In this document: in pieces, positions 59,924 to 64,000 of the stretch
Layout: each line of letters opens with the position of its first letter
How positions within the stretch are numbered: position 1 is the stretch's first letter
NCBI GenBank assembly: GCA_963731665.1
Contig: CAVSWP010000008.1
Coordinates: forward strand, 62,001 to 126,000
Source: Chersky-840 sp035604715
Lineage (GTDB): Bacteria; Actinomycetota; Acidimicrobiia; Acidimicrobiales; UBA8190
Direction of reading: 5' to 3'
DNA: 64,000 nucleotides
Position numbers and translations under genes: made by a program
Notes under the pieces: model-generated
What the model saw: only the letters and a program-made list of their open reading frames with translations
The model's database searches: none
What the model was told of the DNA's origin: nothing

Positions 59924-62404
59924 GTGCAAGATTCGTCGACAACTCACCTTGTGGCTCCTCAGGTCTCGAAGGCACGTTCGACTCTCATGGGCAAGACCGC
60001 CTGGGCCATCCTGGTGGCCGGTGTCTGCATCGCGGCGGCTTCCGGGTGGGCGTGGCAGGCCGCCGCACAGACCCAGCAACGCCAGTCCTTCGACCTCATC
60101 TCATCCAACGTCGGTGCCCAAGTGGCCACGACGCTGCGCCAGAACATGGACCTGGTGGCCACGGCCCGTGCCATGGTGGCAACCAACCCGAACACAGGCA
60201 ATGAGCAGTTTGTCCAGTTCATGACGGCGGTCGGTGCCTCGACCCGCTACAAGAACTCCGTCGGCGTCTTCTACATCGAACAAGTGCCCCAGAGCCAGCT
60301 GGGCGCCTTCTGGGCGTCGACGGGATCCGCCATTCTCGGCACGACAGGAAGCGGTCAGGTGGTCCCACCCGGGCCGCGGCCGCAATACTGTCTCTTGCAC
60401 GCCAGCGCGCTGCAGCTGGTCGGGCTGGGCATCTTCTCTGCCGGTGCTGTTATCCCGGCTGGCACGGACTACTGCGCCACTCCGGCCGCTTCACGGATCT
60501 TGCGGGCCGCCGTGGACAGCGACCAGATCCTCGTCACATCCCTGTCGTCGGCGTTATCCATTACGCAAGCGTCTTTGCACCTGCCCGACGTCTCGAAGCT
60601 GCCGCCCGCGGCGCAGCGGGCCCTTACGACGTTCTTCCGCTCCGACGTAGTGATCGCACCGGTGTACCGGATCGGTGCGCAGGTGATCACGGTGGCTGAT
60701 CGCCGCTCGGCACTTTTGGGCTGGGCCTTAGATGTCTTGGACACCCGCGGCATCGTGAGCGAGGGGCTCGGCACCAGTGGCTTCGCTGCGACGCTGTCCC
60801 ATCAGAATCCAGGCTCGGTCCTGCTGACGCTGATCCGCACCGGTCAGGGACAACAGAAGAGCGCCTACACCAAGACCATTCAATCCGACATCGACGGCCG
60901 GTGGATAATCACCTTGTCGGGCAGCCCACCTCGGAGTGGGATCTCCCCCTTCGGCCAGGGAGTACTGGTGGGCACGGCGGTGCTCGTCATGAGCGTGCTT
61001 CTCTTTGCGCTCGTGTGGGTGCTGAGTCGGTCTCGGACAAAAGCGCTGGCTTTGGTGGAGGAGAAGACGGGCGAGCTCGTCCATCAGGCTCTGCATGACG
61101 CGCTCACTGGGCTGCCTAACCGGGCGCTCATCGTGGACAGGGCGGAGCAGCTGCTTGCCCGGTCGACCCGCCAACGGTTGCAGGTCGGCGCCCTGTTCCT
61201 CGACCTCGACAATTTCAAGGCCATCAACGACGGGTTGGGCCACGCCGCCGGCGATCACCTCCTGAAGGCGGTGGGGGCGCGCGTGAGCGGCGTGCTGCGG
61301 GCGAGCGACACCGTGGGACGCCTCGGCGGGGACGAGTTCGTGGTGCTGGTCGAAGGGGACTCGCTCGACGCCGGGCCCGAGCTGGTGGCCGAACGGCTGA
61401 TCGAGGTCCTCCGCGAGCCCTACCTACTCGACGAGCTTTCGGGTGTCCCGCTCACCATCACGGCCAGCATCGGGATTGCGCTGGGGGCAAGACCGTCGGC
61501 CGACGAGATGCTGCGGGACGCAGATGTGGCGCTCTACGAGGCCAAGGCGGCGGGGAAGAACTGCTACCGAGTCTTCCGATCGGAGATGCAGCACGCCGTC
61601 ACCGATCGCCTCGAGCTGGAGATGGACCTGCGGAGCGCGCTCGAAAACGGACAGTTCTTCCTGGTTTACCAGCCGATCTTCGACCTCGAGCACGAAACGG
61701 TCGCGGCCGTCGAAGCCTTGCTCCGGTGGCACCACCCCACACGCGGTGTGGTGGCACCCGACGCATTTATTCCCATCGCCGAGGAGACGGGCCTCATTGT
61801 CTCCATTGGGCACTGGGTCTTGATCGAGGCCTGCCAGCAGGCGGAGAAGTGGCACCGCCTGGGCAAGCCCCTGGGCATGTCGGTCAACATCTCGGGACGT
61901 CAGCTCGGACGCGACGACCTCGTGGACCACGTGCGGGAGGCGCTCGCCCTCAGCGGGCTCGAACCTGGCTTCCTCACGTTGGAGATCACCGAGACCACCT
62001 TGATGCGCGACGCGGACGCCACGAGCCGCCGGCTCCGGATCCTGAAGGACATCGGCGTCCGCATTGCCATTGACGACTTCGGCACGGGTTACAGCTCGCT
62101 CGCCTACCTCCGGCAATTCCCGGTCGACGCTTTGAAGATCGACCGATCCTTCATCACGGGGATCGCCGACTCGAGCGAGTCTGGCGCCCTGATCCACACC
62201 CTCATCCAGCTGGGCAAGACCCTCCAGCTCGAGACGCTTGCCGAGGGGATCGAGGAGCAGGCACAGCTCCAGCGCCTTCAGCGCGAGCAGTGCGACACGG
62301 GCCAGGGGTTCCTCTTCGCCCGGCCCCTCGATGTCGCGGCGATGGAGCAGTTCCTCGGTGTGGGGCACGCAGACCTGACCGGCCGGCTGGCTCGCGACGG
62401 CTAA
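59924..62404 (+). CDS. Membrane-bound GGDEF-EAL c-di-GMP enzyme with a CHASE-like sensor
   Basis: The 826-aa protein has an N-terminal TM helix (AWAILVAGVCIAAASGWAW), an extracellular CHASE-like sensor (about 45-340), a second TM helix (VLVGTAVLVMSVLLFALVWVL), then GGDEF and EAL domains. The GGDEF core RLGGDEFVVL is intact and the inhibitory I-site R-x2-D (RASD) lies 5 residues before it. EAL residues are intact: AVEALLRW, SVNISG, EITETT, DDFGTGYSSL, LKIDRSF, ETLAEGIEEQ, GQGFLFARP. Both synthesis and breakdown of c-di-GMP are possible. The start is uncertain: GTG 59924 or ATG 59987. Confidence 0.92.
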   Translation: MQDSSTTHLVAPQVSKARSTLMGKTAWAILVAGVCIAAASGWAWQAAAQTQQRQSFDLISSNVGAQVATTLRQNMDLVATARAMVATNPNTGNEQFVQFMTAVGASTRYKNSVGVFYIEQVPQSQLGAFWASTGSAILGTTGSGQVVPPGPRPQYCLLHASALQLVGLGIFSAGAVIPAGTDYCATPAASRILRAAVDSDQILVTSLSSALSITQASLHLPDVSKLPPAAQRALTTFFRSDVVIAPVYRIGAQVITVADRRSALLGWALDVLDTRGIVSEGLGTSGFAATLSHQNPGSVLLTLIRTGQGQQKSAYTKTIQSDIDGRWIITLSGSPPRSGISPFGQGVLVGTAVLVMSVLLFALVWVLSRSRTKALALVEEKTGELVHQALHDALTGLPNRALIVDRAEQLLARSTRQRLQVGALFLDLDNFKAINDGLGHAAGDHLLKAVGARVSGVLRASDTVGRLGGDEFVVLVEGDSLDAGPELVAERLIEVLREPYLLDELSGVPLTITASIGIALGARPSADEMLRDADVALYEAKAAGKNCYRVFRSEMQHAVTDRLELEMDLRSALENGQFFLVYQPIFDLEHETVAAVEALLRWHHPTRGVVAPDAFIPIAEETGLIVSIGHWVLIEACQQAEKWHRLGKPLGMSVNISGRQLGRDDLVDHVREALALSGLEPGFLTLEITETTLMRDADATSRRLRILKDIGVRIAIDDFGTGYSSLAYLRQFPVDALKIDRSFITGIADSSESGALIHTLIQLGKTLQLETLAEGIEEQAQLQRLQREQCDTGQGFLFARPLDVAAMEQFLGVGHADLTGRLARDG

Positions 62405-62980
62405 AGAGGCACTCGAGCGGCACATTTGGTCCGCGGCCAGGACGGGGCCCGAGAAGGTGTCCGGACGGTGTCCTGAGCATGTGACTTGAGTCAGTCGCGC
62501 GGGATGGCGCAGAGCCAGGACCCGGATGTCCCCGGGCCGAACACTGGGCCGCCGACGGGGCGCCGCGCGCGACCGGTATCATCTGCTACGCGCCACTAGG
62601 ACTCCGGCCACTGACCCCACCAACATGCCGGTTCCGTGCGCGTCGTCGGAAACGACAGACGGCCGTACCTGCACGGTATCACTCCGGGCCGCGAATATAG
62701 AGCGGTCGTGGGCCACCGCCGGGCTCACGGGATCAGACACGTACCGGTCGGCTCGGATGGATACACCGTGCGGTCGGGATCCCCGAATACCGTACGCGCT
62801 AACCCGTCGCCAGTCCGACTCTCTGGTCAGTCAGTACCGGTACCCTGCGCGCACCCCCTATTCAGGGCAGCCCCTTTGGAATATGGGTCTGGTTGCAGTC
62901 GCGACCGTTCCTTGATCGCTACGAGTGGGGGAACCCTATGCCAACCCGCCAAAGTTTCCCGGACGAACCCGGGGCGTTGA
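62405..62980. other. 576-nt intergenic region
   Basis: Between two convergent genes. No convincing gene; several short hairpins and GC-rich stretches are seen, but no identifiable RNA. Confidence 0.45.
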
Positions 62981-64000
62981 TCAGGCGATGGTCAGGGGGA
63001 TCGTGGCCTGAACCGTCGTCTTCGTCTTTACCTTCTTCTTGCCGTTGCGGGTGGTCACGGTTTCGGTCACCTGGACCTTGACCGAACTCGAACCGCCGGT
63101 CAGCTTCTTACTGGGTGTCCCCGATAGCACCCCGGTCGCCGACAGCTTCAAACCCTTGGCCAGGGTGACCTTCTTCCACTTCAGCGTGGTTGTGTAGGGA
63201 CTGGCGCTGACTCCGAGGTTGGCTGCCTGGAGGGTCACCGGGCCGTAGGCCGTGCCCGGCGTGGCGTTTGGCAACGAGGTGGTCGTGATTTGGAAACCCG
63301 TGACGGGGGGCGTGGGAGACGAGGGCGTCGCCGACACCACCGGAGAGGACGCCGCGGACTGGCCGTTGGTGTTGACGGCCGTCGCCACGCAGTAGTACGG
63401 CGTGCCGTTGGTGAGCCCGTTGACTGGCGCCGAGGTGGCGCTCGGCCCCCCGGTGGCACTGGGGGTGCCCGAGGTGGACGGCGGGCTCGACGTCGAGCAG
63501 TAGACGTCGTAACCGGTGATGGAAGAACCACCGTCGCTGGCGGGGGCGGTCCACCCCACCGTGACCGACCCGTTGCCCGCCGTAGCGCTGGGGGAAGTGG
63601 GGGCACCGGGCACCGTGGAAGCTTCGGGCGTCGCCGACACCACCGGAGAGGACGCCGCGGACTTGCCGTTGGTGTTGACGGCCGTCGCCACGCAGTAGTA
63701 CGGCGTGCCGTTGGTGAGCCCGCTGACCGGCGCCGAGGTGGCACTCGGCCCCCCGGTGGCGCTGGGGGTGCCCGCGGTGGACGGCGGGCTCGACGTCGAG
63801 CAGTAGACGTCATAGCCGGTGATGGCAGAACCACCGTCGCTGGCGGGGGCGGTCCACCCCACCGTGACCGACCCGTTGCCCGCCGTAGCGCTGGGGGAAG
63901 TGGGGGCGCCGGGCACCGTCGAGGGCGTCGCCGACACCACCGGAGAGGACGCCGCCGGACTGGCCGTTGGTGTTGACGGCCGTCGCCACGCAGTAGTAGA
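62981..64000 (-). CDS. FN3-repeat extracellular protein (C-terminal part), with a one-base shift at about 63955
   Basis: On the minus strand, at least two FN3 domains (PGAPTSPSATAGNGSVTVGWTAPASDGGS-ITGYDVYCSTSSPPST..., YYCVATAVNTNG-SAASSPVVSATP) precede a putative-Ig (He_PIG) domain (GLKLSATGVLSGTPSKKLTGG). A third repeat begins at the window edge but is out of frame: an extra base near 63955 changes SAASSPVV to SGGVLSGG. The protein's start lies outside the window. It is probably a surface or secreted adhesin-like or enzyme-linker protein. Confidence 0.75.
   Translation of the reverse strand, partial: STTAWRRPSTPTASPAASSPVVSATPSTVPGAPTSPSATAGNGSVTVGWTAPASDGGSAITGYDVYCSTSSPPSTAGTPSATGGPSATSAPVSGLTNGTPYYCVATAVNTNGKSAASSPVVSATPEASTVPGAPTSPSATAGNGSVTVGWTAPASDGGSSITGYDVYCSTSSPPSTSGTPSATGGPSATSAPVNGLTNGTPYYCVATAVNTNGQSAASSPVVSATPSSPTPPVTGFQITTTSLPNATPGTAYGPVTLQAANLGVSASPYTTTLKWKKVTLAKGLKLSATGVLSGTPSKKLTGGSSSVKVQVTETVTTRNGKKKVKTKTTVQATIPLTIA
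63327..63929 (-). repeat. Tandem FN3-coding repeats of about 300 bp
   Basis: The units begin at 63327, 63630 and 63927 (offsets 303 and 297 bp) and are nearly identical by eye. The third is cut by the window edge. Confidence 0.85.

Noticed and set aside
63327..63929. Regular repeats that could suggest a CRISPR array
   Set aside because: Units are about 300 bp, coding, and have no unique spacers; they are FN3 domains.

Overview
The window is high-GC DNA with dense, short-spaced genes, GTG/TTG starts and many 4-bp ATGA/GTGA overlaps. Gene content (a PimA-like mannosyltransferase next to a PgsA-type synthase and a lipid acyltransferase, an InhA-like enoyl reductase, an F420-dependent reductase-like gene, a MshC-like ligase, many PadR/TetR/GntR regulators) points to Actinomycetota. 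The mix of F420 and CoA genes with big secreted beta-helix and FN3 proteins would fit Acidimicrobiia, but that class call is inference.

Region 1 (1-12,200), housekeeping. On the minus strand lie a MshC/CysS-like ligase, thrS and a HIT protein (coupled by 4-bp overlaps), then a CDP-alcohol phosphatidyltransferase/acyltransferase fusion, a PimA-like transferase, an M48 protease, pdxS and the start of pdxT. This resembles the mycobacterial thrS-HIT-pgsA-acyltransferase-pimA-pdxS-pdxT block, with an EF-G2-like GTPase inserted on the plus strand. An F420-reductase-like gene and an enoyl reductase diverge at its right end.

Region 2 (12,200-32,300), metabolism and envelope. It holds a class III nucleotidyl cyclase, a PadR regulator, a secreted GH26-like protein, an aldehyde dehydrogenase, an MFS carrier, and an acyl-CoA cluster (SDR, enoyl-CoA hydratase, TetR with a clear operator, nitronate monooxygenase). 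A secreted beta-helix protein, small membrane proteins, a GNAT, a DUF202 protein, a TauD-like dioxygenase, a second MFS carrier and an MGT-type glycosyltransferase follow.

Region 3 (32,300-49,900), accessory. It holds small secreted proteins, ferritin-like proteins, hydrolases, a truncated globin, an SPFH/RHH pair behind an AT-rich palindrome, a GntR/propeller pair, and a PadR-ABC transporter operon whose permease is split by a one-base frameshift in a C6 run. A flavin monooxygenase, decayed gene remnants and two kinase-like genes follow.

Region 4 (49,900-57,600), mobile and decayed DNA. It has a broken HTH gene, gene-poor stretches, an epimerase preceded by two tiny related ORFs, and a compact three-gene tyrosine-recombinase cassette (two recombinases plus a 99-aa protein). 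The cassette is bounded by 14-bp inverted repeats, and a roughly 160-bp diverged direct repeat lies on either side of the wider region. This is the best candidate for an undescribed element in the window.

Region 5 (57,600-64,000) has a second beta-helix secreted protein, a complete GGDEF-EAL c-di-GMP enzyme, and the C-terminal part of an FN3-repeat surface protein with a one-base shift in its last visible repeat.
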